Under the pieces are notes generated by a model. That model was not told the origin of the DNA, did not search any database, and saw nothing but the letters and a program-made list of their open reading frames with translations. Positions 38,634-47,321 of a stretch of 64,000 bases of DNA are shown one piece after another (the stretch's first letter is position 1; each line of letters opens with the position of its first letter). Origin of the DNA: CAVYHX01 sp963768415 (lineage in GTDB: Bacteria > Pseudomonadota > Gammaproteobacteria > UBA9214); the NCBI GenBank assembly GCA_963768415.1, contig CAVYHX010000033.1, positions 1 through 64,000 on the forward strand. Direction: 5' to 3'. Made by a program: the position numbers and the translations under genes.

Positions 38634-39800
38634 TCAGACCAGCGGCCAGTAGGGTGTTTCGATCCCCTCGCCCAGATCCGCTTCGACCAGGCGCCGCCGG
38701 ATCTCGAGCAAATGTGCGATCAGTTGCGGTTCGAAGCGCTCATAGGCCGTGGCATCGGGCACGCGCCTGACTACCACCCCAAGCAGCTCGGTAATGGCAT
38801 TGCCGATGGAATTCGGGCTGATGGTGACAATCAGCCGGCCGGCATCGTTACGGTAGATCAGCTGCTTGAACGCCGGCAACCAGCGAATGGCATTGGCGTA
38901 AGCGGCATCGATGATGCAGCGGTCGCGGACTTTCTTCGCCGTTTTCAGGAAGTCGTTGTTGAACAGCAGCACGCTCTCGACCTGCTCCGGAAAATACAGA
39001 TCATCCAGCATCGGTGCATTACGGGTCGACACCTGGCTGAAAAACGTGCGGTAAAAATCGATAAAACCCTTGAGGACCTCGTCATATTCCTGCCAGAAGC
39101 GGATATCCTCGAGCGCCGCGCCCCCGCCCTGGATCTCCCAGCTCGGTAGTCCCTGCGGGTAGCCGGTCAACTCGATACGCGAGGCCGCGTCCCCTACCGG
39201 ACAAAGCAGCTCGAGGTCCAGCGCCTTGTTGAAAAACTCGCGATAGACATCGTGCATGTAGGTCTCGAACAGGCTGTGCTGCCCGCCATCGGTGAGATTG
39301 GGATCCTTCGGGTCGGCCAGCACCGCATTCCGGAGTTCATCCTTGCTGAACACCATAAAATGATTATGCAGCATGCGAATACTGGGCACCCCCTTGGACG
39401 TCAGCGGCCAGGTGGCATCGAGACTTGCCTCGCCTGCCAGCAGCAGGTGTGCATCGGGATCGGGAAACTGTTCCAGCATGTAATCGATAATCACCTGGTT
39501 CATGCGGTTCCACACATGCTTTACCGTGTCCGGAACCTGCGTACGGCGCACCGGCCGGCCCAGCGGATTGAGGATGCAATTCGAGCTGTTGTAGATAATC
39601 GAGGTATCGAACACACTGCTGTGCCCCAGCGCCTTGCGGAACAGCAACAGGTTCTCGGGATTCACCAGCAGCCCGTTGTTGTGTGCCAGGTCGTTCAGGT
39701 TTTCGGTACTGTTGAAGAACTCGTTGGATGCCATACCCTCAGGCACAGCCAGTGGTATGGGACGAAAGGGAGTAACGATTTCTCGCGGACCGGATTGCAT
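38634..39800 (-). CDS. conserved protein of unknown function
   Basis: 388 residues, no signal peptide, no transmembrane helix, normal codon use and a clean frame, so a genuine gene. Notable segments are LLAGEASLDATWPLTSKGVP, an HNHFMVF motif (about residue 145) and NDAGRLIVTISPNSIGNA. The HNH could be part of a metal or nucleotide site, in the way of HIT/GalT proteins, but the rest does not match a family I can name. It stands alone between capA and a small membrane protein. Confidence 0.7.
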   Translation of the reverse strand: MQSGPREIVTPFRPIPLAVPEGMASNEFFNSTENLNDLAHNNGLLVNPENLLLFRKALGHSSVFDTSIIYNSSNCILNPLGRPVRRTQVPDTVKHVWNRMNQVIIDYMLEQFPDPDAHLLLAGEASLDATWPLTSKGVPSIRMLHNHFMVFSKDELRNAVLADPKDPNLTDGGQHSLFETYMHDVYREFFNKALDLELLCPVGDAASRIELTGYPQGLPSWEIQGGGAALEDIRFWQEYDEVLKGFIDFYRTFFSQVSTRNAPMLDDLYFPEQVESVLLFNNDFLKTAKKVRDRCIIDAAYANAIRWLPAFKQLIYRNDAGRLIVTISPNSIGNAITELLGVVVRRVPDATAYERFEPQLIAHLLEIRRRLVEADLGEGIETPYWPLV

Positions 39801-40039
39801 GGGATCTACCTCGGGATATATTCAATAGCATGCGCTTGCGGGACAACTACTGCCGGAGAGAGCGTGATGCCGCCCTGCAAGCAAGATTACCAGTATAACG
39901 CATTCCGGCAGCGCCCCTGTGAGCGGGAAGCGCACCACTGTGACCGGTCACTACAGCCCCATCCTGCCGGTGCAGGTCATCAGGCAACGCGATGATGTGC
40001 CCGCTCTGCCGGGCCCGCAGCCATGATAGGATAATACTC

Positions 40040-40558
40040 ATGCGCTTTAAACCTTACGGGTATATTCTGCTGGCAGGCATCGTGTTACTGGCTGCGCTGA
40101 TATTGTTGCGCTCCAGTGAAACGGAAAAAATCCTGCAGCAGCTGGAGGATATCCGCGTCCTGGCCGAGGTGCACTCCGCGGAGACTGCACTTGAGCAGGC
40201 CAGAAAAGCCAGGCAGATTGGTCAGGCATTCAGCGAACAGACGCGTTACGACCTGACCAATGCCGCCCATGGAATCATCGATATCACCAGCCGCAAAGAA
40301 CTGGTACAGAACATCCTGAGGGGCCGCGCAACGCTTGCCGCACTCGAACTGGCCATGGACGACCCGCAGGTACACATCGATGGCGACACGGCGCGCGTCG
40401 AATTGCAGGGCAGCGCCACAGGATCATCCCGTGGTGCACAGGGACAGTTCCTGGATATTCACACGGTCGAAATCCTGCTCGAGAAAGACCAGGATGGCTG
40501 GCTGGTGACCGGCGCACGGCATATCCGCGACGAACGCCAGCATGACAAGCCCGGATAA
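40040..40558 (+). CDS. membrane-anchored small protein with NTF2-like C-terminal domain
   Basis: 172 residues: an N-terminal transmembrane anchor (GYILLAGIVLLAALILL), a helical segment, and a beta-rich C-terminus (DTARVELQGSATGSS, HTVEILLEKDQDGWLVTGARHI) resembling NTF2-like folds. The ATG at 40040 has TAGGAT at a suitable distance; an earlier ATG lacks support. The family assignment is a guess from pattern. Confidence 0.65.
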   Translation: MRFKPYGYILLAGIVLLAALILLRSSETEKILQQLEDIRVLAEVHSAETALEQARKARQIGQAFSEQTRYDLTNAAHGIIDITSRKELVQNILRGRATLAALELAMDDPQVHIDGDTARVELQGSATGSSRGAQGQFLDIHTVEILLEKDQDGWLVTGARHIRDERQHDKPG

Positions 40559-40608
40559 AATCTCATAATCGATTACTTCTTCCTCTTGCCGGCGTGAAAT
40601 TGACCACA

Positions 40609-41664
40609 ATGAAATTCGAACTGTTTATTGATAACCTGAAAGAACTGATCAGACAGCCATCGGTGGTCGGAGCGGAGCATTCATTCTTCAGAGTGCTGCA
40701 ACGCGCCCTGGAAGAACGCGGCGCCAGGGTCACCTGGTACGAAGGTTTGCTGGTGGCACATGGCGATGATCCCGACTCTGCCATGTTCTCCGCGCACATC
40801 GACCGGCACGGTCTGGTCTGTACCGGGCCGAATGAATTTCAGTATGCCGCCTTCGTGGCAGGCAGCCGTTCCGATCTGCTGGGTAACTCGGTTTCGGAAG
40901 AACTGATGAACAAGGTAGCCGGGCGTTTTGAATCAACTCCGGTGACGGCTTATGAACCCTGGTCCGGCGCCTACCACGGATCCGGCGTCATCAAACGCAG
41001 CTATATCTGCGAATACCGCAATAACCTGATCTTCGAAATCGACGGCCTGGAACATCTGGTCGCCGGCACCCCGGTTGCGTTTACGGACCGGCTCAGTATT
41101 GAAGATGGCCGGCTGGTCGGGCAGCTCGACAATGTCCTGACTACGGCCTGCCTGGTGCATTTGTTCAGCCTTGGATACCAGGGCACTGCATTTTTTACCG
41201 CATCGGAAGAGGCCGGCAAGAGCTGGCGTTATTTACTGGAATGGTTTCGCCGGTTTGGCAATTCCACCAACCAGCTCATCGTCGTGGACACCAGTCCCTA
41301 TCCCGACAATGAATCCGCCGACCGGCAACGCGTAGTACTGCGCTGGCGCGATGCCAACGCTGAATTCAATAAAGAGACCACGGCAAAACTCGAACAGGCC
41401 TGCAAAACACTCGACATTCCCTACTCGTTCAAGGACGTGTTCATCACCCAGAAAAACACCGAGGCTGCACGCCGCGGACAGCCTGCAAAAACGCTGGGCA
41501 GTACCGAAATGGGCCGTATCACCGCCGCATCCAATGGCCTGGTGCACGGCACCACCCTGCAGGTGCCCACTACCGGGTATCACACCATGGTAGAAACCGC
41601 ATCGATCGCCGCTTGCGAAGCATTTCTCGATCTGCTGGTCAACACTGCGAAGATCACGAAGTAA
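40609..41664 (+). CDS. M42-like metallopeptidase
   Basis: About 351 residues. Metal-binding pattern of the M42/M20 group: SAHIDRHGLVC, QLDNVLTTACLVHL and the catalytic FTASEEAGKS, with VVDTSPYP and PTTGYHTMVETAS. This is an aminopeptidase-type fold. A GTG at 40594 is an alternative start. The gene is 50 bases after the small membrane protein. Confidence 0.82.
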   Translation: MKFELFIDNLKELIRQPSVVGAEHSFFRVLQRALEERGARVTWYEGLLVAHGDDPDSAMFSAHIDRHGLVCTGPNEFQYAAFVAGSRSDLLGNSVSEELMNKVAGRFESTPVTAYEPWSGAYHGSGVIKRSYICEYRNNLIFEIDGLEHLVAGTPVAFTDRLSIEDGRLVGQLDNVLTTACLVHLFSLGYQGTAFFTASEEAGKSWRYLLEWFRRFGNSTNQLIVVDTSPYPDNESADRQRVVLRWRDANAEFNKETTAKLEQACKTLDIPYSFKDVFITQKNTEAARRGQPAKTLGSTEMGRITAASNGLVHGTTLQVPTTGYHTMVETASIAACEAFLDLLVNTAKITK

Positions 41665-41783
41665 AGCAAGTAAAGGGTTCGATTACACTAAATCCTGCCT
41701 GAATTCGGGAATATGCGCCAGTCATCACCGACACCTTGTATACCATGTGAATGTGCACTTCCTGAAAAGTATAAACTCACTCA

Positions 41784-42167
41784 ATGACCAGCCTCTCACT
41801 TGCAAGCCGTATTACGATTACCCTGTGCTTCATGGCGGTACTGATGCTGGTATCACTCATACCCGGTCATCACAAGCCTGATGACTCTGGCTTCTTTCGG
41901 CTGATTGCAACGACACCGACTCTAGTGCAAAAAGCACTGCATGTCTGTTTCTATGGAGTGTTGGCGCTGCTATTGGTATGGACTCTTGACGGTATTCAGT
42001 CCAGGACTCATCGTTTCCTCATCACCTTGATCATTGCAGTGGCATTTGGCGCTGTAATGGAGTGGTGCCAGACCAGGGTGCCAGGCCGCTTTGGCACGGT
42101 GCATGATGTGGCACTGAATACGGCAGGTGCCGCCCTGGGTCTTCTGGTCGCCTTCTTCTTGCTTTGA
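41784..42167 (+). CDS. VanZ-like membrane protein
   Basis: 127 residues with four hydrophobic helices and the family motif HVCFYGVLALLL together with MEWCQTRVPGRFGTVHDVALNTAGAALG. VanZ proteins act at the cell envelope, mechanism unclear. Single gene. Confidence 0.85.
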   Translation: MTSLSLASRITITLCFMAVLMLVSLIPGHHKPDDSGFFRLIATTPTLVQKALHVCFYGVLALLLVWTLDGIQSRTHRFLITLIIAVAFGAVMEWCQTRVPGRFGTVHDVALNTAGAALGLLVAFFLL

Positions 42168-42186
42168 ACCTGAAGCATATATAGAA

Positions 42187-42252
42187 CGCGCAGGTTGGGC
42201 AAAGGAGCGTAGTGACGCTGCACATGGAAGTACAAGTGCCGCGGGAGGCAGG
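42187..42252. repeat. fragment of the 27.8-28.0 kb repeat family
   Basis: CGCAGGTTGGGCAAAGGAGCGTAG-type sequence, followed by GCACATGG..GTACAAGTG..GCGGGAGGCAG, matches the element and its left flank at 27,750-27,860. Non-coding. Confidence 0.6.
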
Positions 42253-42281
42253 AATATTCCAATCAATCAGAGCCGCCCTGA

Positions 42282-43217
42282 CTATTCAAATTCCACTGGA
42301 GATTGCTGCTCGATGTTTACATGAAGCTTGAAGATATCAGGGCGCGAATAATGCCCTGCTACATCAAGTGTTCGTTTTGCAATACCCGCACGTTCATGAT
42401 CAACCTCACCATAGAGAATCCCTTCTGCTTCGCGCATGGGACCAACGCAGATCTCACCGCCAGGTGCAATGACAACAGAATCACCCGCGTTCACCCATTC
42501 ATCATTATCCGGGTAAAGTCTGGATTTTTCGGGGAAATCATTCGGGATATCACTACCCTTCAGCAGATTTCCGCAACCCACCACCCAGCAACGACCTTCT
42601 CTCGCAATATGCTGCAAGGTTCCAAGCCACTCGTCTCCGCTATCGTAAGTTGGAGCGATATATATCTCTACACCCTGTGAATACAATGCATACCGCGCCA
42701 AAGGCATATAATTTTCCCAGCATATCAATGTACCGATTCGCCCGGCAGGAGTATCAACTACGTTCAAACCGGATGCGTCACCAAAGCCCCACACCATTCT
42801 TTCCGGATTGGTCGGCATCAATTTTCGATGACGATTCAGCAAGGTCCCATTCGGGCCGATGACTATTACGGTGTTGTAAAGTGTTGCCTGACTCAGGTCG
42901 CTACCGCGTTCATTCATACCACATACAATGGTTACTTTGTGCAGTCTTGCGGCATCATAGAGTGGCGTTAAGTCACCACTTGAAAGGTTGACGGCGTTTT
43001 GGAACAGACGCGAGTGAAGTTCTTCTGAAACAGACCAGTCCCCTCCCGGCCTCAGGCGCCATATCCAGGCGGGATAGCCGGCGATAAATGCTTCGGTAAA
43101 AATCACAAGTTCAGCGCCGCTGCTTGCCGCTTCTTTAACCGAACTGATCGCGCTGGCTATCGTCCTTTCCTTATCCAGAAATACGGGCGCTTTTTGAACA
43201 ACTGCTACCTTGGTCAT
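42282..43217 (-). CDS. nitrilase-superfamily carbon-nitrogen hydrolase
   Basis: 311 residues with the complete Glu-Lys-Cys triad: VIFTEAF, HRKLMPTNPER and LICWENYMPL. The WENYMPLARYA stretch and overall length are typical of branch-1 nitrilases (nitrile, cyanide or aryl-aliphatic substrates), not of amidases such as Nit2. Transcribed alone from a start at 43217. Confidence 0.9.
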   Translation of the reverse strand: MTKVAVVQKAPVFLDKERTIASAISSVKEAASSGAELVIFTEAFIAGYPAWIWRLRPGGDWSVSEELHSRLFQNAVNLSSGDLTPLYDAARLHKVTIVCGMNERGSDLSQATLYNTVIVIGPNGTLLNRHRKLMPTNPERMVWGFGDASGLNVVDTPAGRIGTLICWENYMPLARYALYSQGVEIYIAPTYDSGDEWLGTLQHIAREGRCWVVGCGNLLKGSDIPNDFPEKSRLYPDNDEWVNAGDSVVIAPGGEICVGPMREAEGILYGEVDHERAGIAKRTLDVAGHYSRPDIFKLHVNIEQQSPVEFE

Positions 43218-43426
43218 TTCAATGTCCGCAAATTACCTGCCGGTACTCTAGCAGAGAAGCATTGAACATTTCTCTATTCAGGCAGGATCACCAGTCGCTG
43301 CTTAGCAGCTAACCCAGTCGCCTGCCCCGTGAACTTGCGATTACAGCCGAATACAGACCTGCAAATGGAAAAAAAGGCGACCGGAAGACCGCCCAACATG
43401 ATCATGGACTCGCCAGCATTCCGGAA

Positions 43427-43792
43427 TCAGCGCCCCGGAGTCCAACCCTGTGCCTCGGGGGAATTATCGCTCTCACTGGTAGATTTCAGACTGTTTGCTG
43501 ATCGGGGGATAGTCCAATGGCTGGATCTTGGCGGGACACCCCATCGCTTGCTGACAGGGGGGATAGTCCAGTGGCTGGATCTCGGCGGGACACCCCATCG
43601 CTTGCTGACGGGGGGGATAGTCCAATGGCTGGATCTTGGTGGCATACCCCACTGCTTGGCGTTTGCATTGACAACATCCTGACCCCTCTCGTGTTCATTG
43701 ACAGATTCATCGGCGAACACGGCTGGTGATACGATAATCAGGGCTGGCATCAAACACGCGAGTATTGCACCCAATAATTGCGACTTCTTCAT
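43427..43792 (-). CDS. secreted small protein with three 18-residue repeats
   Basis: About 121 residues: signal peptide (MKKSQLLGAILAC...VFA), a short charged stretch, then three tandem copies of WGVPPRSSHWTIPPVSKR (first copy begins AKQWGM; the last ends at PRSANS), and a Ser/Glu tail. The repeat is 54 bases at DNA level. The start at 43792 is supported by GGTGG upstream; the ORF extends further but that part is not protein-like. Repeats joined by a dibasic KR pair resemble multi-copy peptide precursors. No modification genes are adjacent, so this is only a resemblance. Confidence 0.6.
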   Translation of the reverse strand: MKKSQLLGAILACLMPALIIVSPAVFADESVNEHERGQDVVNANAKQWGMPPRSSHWTIPPVSKRWGVPPRSSHWTIPPVSKRWGVPPRSSHWTIPRSANSLKSTSESDNSPEAQGWTPGR

Positions 43793-44002
43793 GGCGATCC
43801 ACCGTAAGTTATTTATTTTTACCAGCCTGATGTCTTCAAACTGCTGGCAGATTATCATCATTATAGAGTACACATTGAAGTGAAGGCTTGATATTGGCTA
43901 AAAGTAGCATATGGCTCGGCTAATAATTATTAGTCACATGTATAGAATTGATTGTGCCCTGACGCCCTTTAATTTCACGACTCTTCGCCAAAACGGGTTG
44001 GA

Positions 44003-44493
44003 AGATTACCGTTGTAGGGCCGAATTCATTCGGCCAACAGCCATTATTGCCATTGGAGACAAGGAGGTCACCATGTCCTATGACGCATTGCGCAGGGGGC
44101 GTCATTCCCTGCACCATCAAGTCTATTGCATTACCACGGTTACCTGCGGTCGTCATCCTTTTACGTCCGTGCTGCCAGCAAGGATGAGGATGTTCGCCAG
44201 ATTGCGCGGTAGATCGTTGCCAACCCGTTGCGAGCGGGCCTGGATTGGAATAGACGATGAAATACCGTTGGTCGAATGAATTCGACCCTACAGATCTTAT
44301 TGAATGAGGGTGGAACACCGCTGGTCGAATGAATTCGACCCTACAAGTTTGATTCAAATACGATGAAATACCGCTGACCGAATGAAATCGACCCAACTGT
44401 AGGGCCGAATTCATTCGGCCAACAACCTTGGCCATCAGAAGGAATGCGTCTCGTCTAAATCGATTAAGTTACTCACTCAACCAGGGGAAGATC
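44003..44493. repeat. REP cluster C with an internal RAYT relic
   Basis: Starts with GAAGATTACCGTTGTAGG and palindrome GGCCGAATTCATTCGGCC (44,023-44,040), as at cluster A. It then contains the transposase relic, palindromes GGTCGAATGAATTCGACC at about 44,272 and 44,323, a degraded third (GACCGAATGAAATCGACC), the variant GGCCGAATTCATTCGGCC at 44,404-44,421 and the shared tail ending GGGGAAGATCC. The 43,874-44,505 interval holds nothing else. Confidence 0.9.
44073..44251 (+). pseudogene. decayed REP-associated tyrosine transposase (RAYT)
   Basis: A perfect AAGGAGG lies five bases before ATG 44073. The first 30 residues (MSYDALRRGRHSLHHQVYCI, TTVTCGRHPF) match the N-terminus of RAYT/Y1 transposases. 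The C-terminal hallmark is found in another frame at about 44,189-44,245: DVRQIAR, an in-frame TAG where Tyr is usual, then IVANPLRAGLDWN. The middle of the enzyme, with the HUH metal motif and catalytic Tyr, is deleted. So this is a non-functional internal deletion. It lies directly between the palindromes it would have recognised. Confidence 0.85.
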
Positions 44494-44505
44494 CTTATAT
44501 ATGAG

Positions 44506-45234
44506 TTAAGCCGCTTTCTTGCGTCTGGCTATTCCGACCAGTCCCAGCAGGCCGGAGCCGAAGAGCCAGAGGGCTGCCGGTATTGGAACTGCGCCGACAT
44601 TGCCCGATTGCACAGCCCACGCATAGAATTCGTCGGTCATTTTGCCTGGGGTTTGGAGACCAGTACTGAAGTAGAAGCCCCACGCGTTGCCGGGAGAGGG
44701 CTCGTACTCCGTGGCAGACCAGTAGGCGCCACCATAGAAGCCACCACCGGCAGTCGGGAAATCAAAGGGATCCCTGTTGGTGAACCAGCTGCTCGATGGC
44801 GGTTGTTCACACACATCCGGATCCTCCGGCGATGGGTCACATTTACCAGCGTTACCCAGAGTATTATAGAACAGGTACGCCATCTCGCTGGCCAGGCTAC
44901 CCCCATACAAAGTACCCGGGACGCTGATGTTGTAACCTTGGTCTTCGCTACCGATGAAGGAATAAAGGTTGTCATTGGCCGGGTTGCCATCGATGGGATT
45001 GGTATTCGGCAACCGCCAGCCGGTGACACCATCGATGTTCAGGCCCGCCGCCCAGGCGTTGGCATCCGCCCATGTCATCGAACCATTATTGGCATTCGTC
45101 AGCCAGGTCAGGTCCGCGACATCATCATAATAGGCCTGCCCGCCGAGCACGGGAATCAGCGACGCAAGGGATGGCAGGGTGATAAAACTGAAAACTACGG
45201 CGCATAGCGCACCCCATAGGCGTGATTTATTCAT
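44506..45234 (-). CDS. exported DUF1566-like protein with VPxPA-CTERM sorting signal
   Basis: 242 residues: signal peptide (RLWGALCAVVFSFITLPSLA), a DUF1566-type body (DDVADLTWLTNANNGSMTWAD, TGWRLPNTNP, YWSATEYEPSPGNAWGFYF), and a C-terminal VPIPAALWLFGSG helix followed by ARRKKAA. That tail is the VPLPA form of PEP-CTERM, processed by an exosortase elsewhere in the genome. It is probably an extracellular or surface protein. Confidence 0.85.
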   Translation of the reverse strand: MNKSRLWGALCAVVFSFITLPSLASLIPVLGGQAYYDDVADLTWLTNANNGSMTWADANAWAAGLNIDGVTGWRLPNTNPIDGNPANDNLYSFIGSEDQGYNISVPGTLYGGSLASEMAYLFYNTLGNAGKCDPSPEDPDVCEQPPSSSWFTNRDPFDFPTAGGGFYGGAYWSATEYEPSPGNAWGFYFSTGLQTPGKMTDEFYAWAVQSGNVGAVPIPAALWLFGSGLLGLVGIARRKKAA

Positions 45235-45455
45235 AGTGGATAACTCTTAGGTAAAGATTAATGTACTCAGATTAACAGTTCCAGACTGTCAGTATATTGC
45301 CCAAAAGTACTATATCCATAGAAGGAAAGTGGAATGTTCCCTTAAATTTCCTATCAGGATTGCATCACCACACTTACCCGCGGGTCTGGTTCGGAATATT
45401 GGCGATTACGACCAATGGGACTGCATCTGGATAACAAATGACGATGAAACACCGA

Positions 45456-45573
45456 TGGTCGAATGAATTCGACCCTACAGTAGGGCCGAATTCATTCGGC
45501 CAACAACCTTGCCACCAGCAGGAATGCGTCTCGTCTGAGTTGATTAAGTTACCCACTCAATCAGGGGAAGATA
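45456..45573. repeat. REP cluster D (one palindrome pair plus tail)
   Basis: GGTCGAATGAATTCGACC at about 45,457, then GGCCGAATTCATTCGGCC at about 45,484-45,501 and the shared tail (ACAACCTTGCCACCAG...AATCAGGGGAAGAT). It is the minimal form of the element: one unit plus end. The flanking 45,235-45,694 interval has no other gene. Confidence 0.9.
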
Positions 45574-45694
45574 CAATTTCACAGGCATCAATGTTGAAAG
45601 GCGATCCCTTGGTGGAGTGTTTTTTATTAAACTATCATAAAACAGCTACGCTGATGCCGGCGAGAATCACCAATGTGTGACGCTCGCAGAATGT

Positions 45695-46249
45695 TCAGAC
45701 GCCCTCCGCCCTCATCCATTTTCTCAAAAATGCCAGCCCTGACTTGTCGTTTTTTTTCCCACATTTGTCGGTAGCGACCAATTGCTTGTCTGGACCATAA
45801 ATCTCTATATGTGGCGTACCGCAGCTCGTCATATTGAAGATACCGTTCTTCACAACGGCGTAATTAAAGTTGTAAAGATTTATTCGCCTGGCAAGATCTT
45901 CCGCTTCCTGGGGAGAATTAAAATCAATACTCATACCTGATTCAGGAAAGTGTAATTTGCGAATAACAACATCGTTGCGCTTTTTTATAAACGGGAGAAA
46001 TCCTGCCTCCAACTGCTTGCAAATAGAACAGGTATCGATATATACCTCAACGATAGTGTAATGATCTTTTACGGCCAGACTGGATGTTCGTTTAGATCGT
46101 GCGAATAAATCCTTGTATTCATATTTCCTGATTTTTTTAATATTCTCTGCACGACTTCCCGAAGCCATTACCGGTGTAACAAAATATTTCTCATTAGAGA
46201 TATAAAAATACGCGATAGCGACGACAGCAATAATAAAAACTTTTTTCAC
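45695..46249 (-). CDS. membrane-anchored thioredoxin-like protein
   Basis: 184 residues: one N-terminal helix (KVFIIAVVAIAYFYI), then a thioredoxin-like fold with TIVEVYIDTCSICKQLEAGF, where CSIC is the CxxC pair. Further cysteines (MTSCGTP, ATDKCGKK) lie C-terminal, and TSCGTPHIEIYG recalls the cis-Pro region (TPH). The start is the GTG at 46249 with GGAGAA upstream; the longer reading to 46333 has no such site. Base composition is lower in GC than the surroundings. Redox role in the periplasm is likely. Confidence 0.75.
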   Translation of the reverse strand: MKKVFIIAVVAIAYFYISNEKYFVTPVMASGSRAENIKKIRKYEYKDLFARSKRTSSLAVKDHYTIVEVYIDTCSICKQLEAGFLPFIKKRNDVVIRKLHFPESGMSIDFNSPQEAEDLARRINLYNFNYAVVKNGIFNMTSCGTPHIEIYGPDKQLVATDKCGKKNDKSGLAFLRKWMRAEGV

Positions 46250-46631
46250 TGGTGATTCTCCGGTGCGCTTCCCGATGAATATGAGCTTCGCTTGCCACCC
46301 GCACTGGTTCCCGGGCTGTAATGCCACACACAACCTGGATGCCGACCGCGCGTTCCATCCCAGGATGATGAATGATGATTTAAAAATAATACAAAGGGTG
46401 TCACAGTCAATTATCTCGTAATATTAGAATTAACTGTGCTCCGACAACTCTTATATGTCGTCGGCTGACCAGTACAGATCTTGAGGAAGATTAATTGAGT
46501 TATACCTTTGATATTACAAATACTTTCAGGCGCTCTATTTTTTCGGCATAACACTTCGCATCAGCGGTAAAATGGGCACGTAGCGTGCATTTTTTCCTGC
46601 TGCATGCGCTTGTAGATGAATCATCGAGGAA

Positions 46632-46952
46632 TCAATTAATAGTAACTGCTGTTCCGCTTACGCTTACCATCAACATGCCTCCTCTGCCACCGACTGTTTC
46701 ATAATCAATATCTATTCCGACAATTGCATTTGCCCCTAAATCTGCAGCTTGCTGTGACATTTCATTAAACGCTATGGTTCGCGCTTTCTGTAATTCTTGT
46801 TCGTAAGCTGCTGACCGCCCTCCGACAATATCGCGAATACTCGCAAAAATATCTTTAAAAATATTTGCACCTAAAATGGCTTCTCCCGTTACTACTCCGT
46901 GATAACTGGAAATATCTTTCCCCTGGATGCTGGGAGTAGTCGACTGAATCAT
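46632..46952 (-). CDS. ybjQ: YbjQ family protein (UPF0145)
   Basis: 106 residues with the family pattern: GVVTGEAILGANIFKDI, ARTIAFNEMSQQAADLGANAIVGIDIDYE and VSVSGTAV near the end. YbjQ proteins are small pentamers of unknown role, sometimes called heavy-metal-binding. Full length. Confidence 0.9.
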   Translation of the reverse strand: MIQSTTPSIQGKDISSYHGVVTGEAILGANIFKDIFASIRDIVGGRSAAYEQELQKARTIAFNEMSQQAADLGANAIVGIDIDYETVGGRGGMLMVSVSGTAVTIN

Positions 46953-47010
46953 GCTTTGTCTCCTCTATAATTGCTTCCCATCTAATTACTAGATGGAGGC
47001 CTAAAAGTCA

Positions 47011-47308
47011 GCCAGTGTAGGGCGCAATAGCGCAGCGTATTGCGCCGCAGGTATCGGCATCAACCAGGTGAGGTAACGTTCATTACAACCAGCCGATCAC
47101 CTTCATGATGTATCCAGGCCGCATGGGATAGATACGTCTGTTCCGGTAGCGCATATACCCTTACAGTCAGAATACCCATGGTCGAATGAATTCGACCCTA
47201 CAGCCAGTGTAGGGCGCAATAGCGCAGCGTATTGCGCCGCAGGTCAGTACCAACCAGGCAAGGTAACGTTGATTACGACCAGCCAGTGTAGGGCACAATA
47301 GCGCAGGA
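47011..47308. repeat. second REP family (GGCGCAATA/TATTGCGCC) with one REP-1 palindrome
   Basis: Two full copies of GTAGGGCGCAATAGCGCAG..GTATTGCGCCGCAGGT at about 47,016 and 47,207, and a truncated copy at about 47,286. The stem is GGCGCAATA with TATTGCGCC. Copies are followed by a shared CCAGG..AGGTAACGTT spacer. A single REP-1 palindrome (GGTCGAATGAATTCGACC) lies at about 47,181, just before the second copy. The 46,953-47,321 interval holds nothing else. Confidence 0.88.
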
Positions 47309-47321
47309 TGTTTTACCTGTC

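Noticed and set aside
43329..43682. Plus-strand ORF with IVQWLDLGGTPHRLLTGG repeats
   Set aside because: Antisense of the repeats in the secreted protein gene, which has a signal peptide and ribosome-binding site on the other strand.
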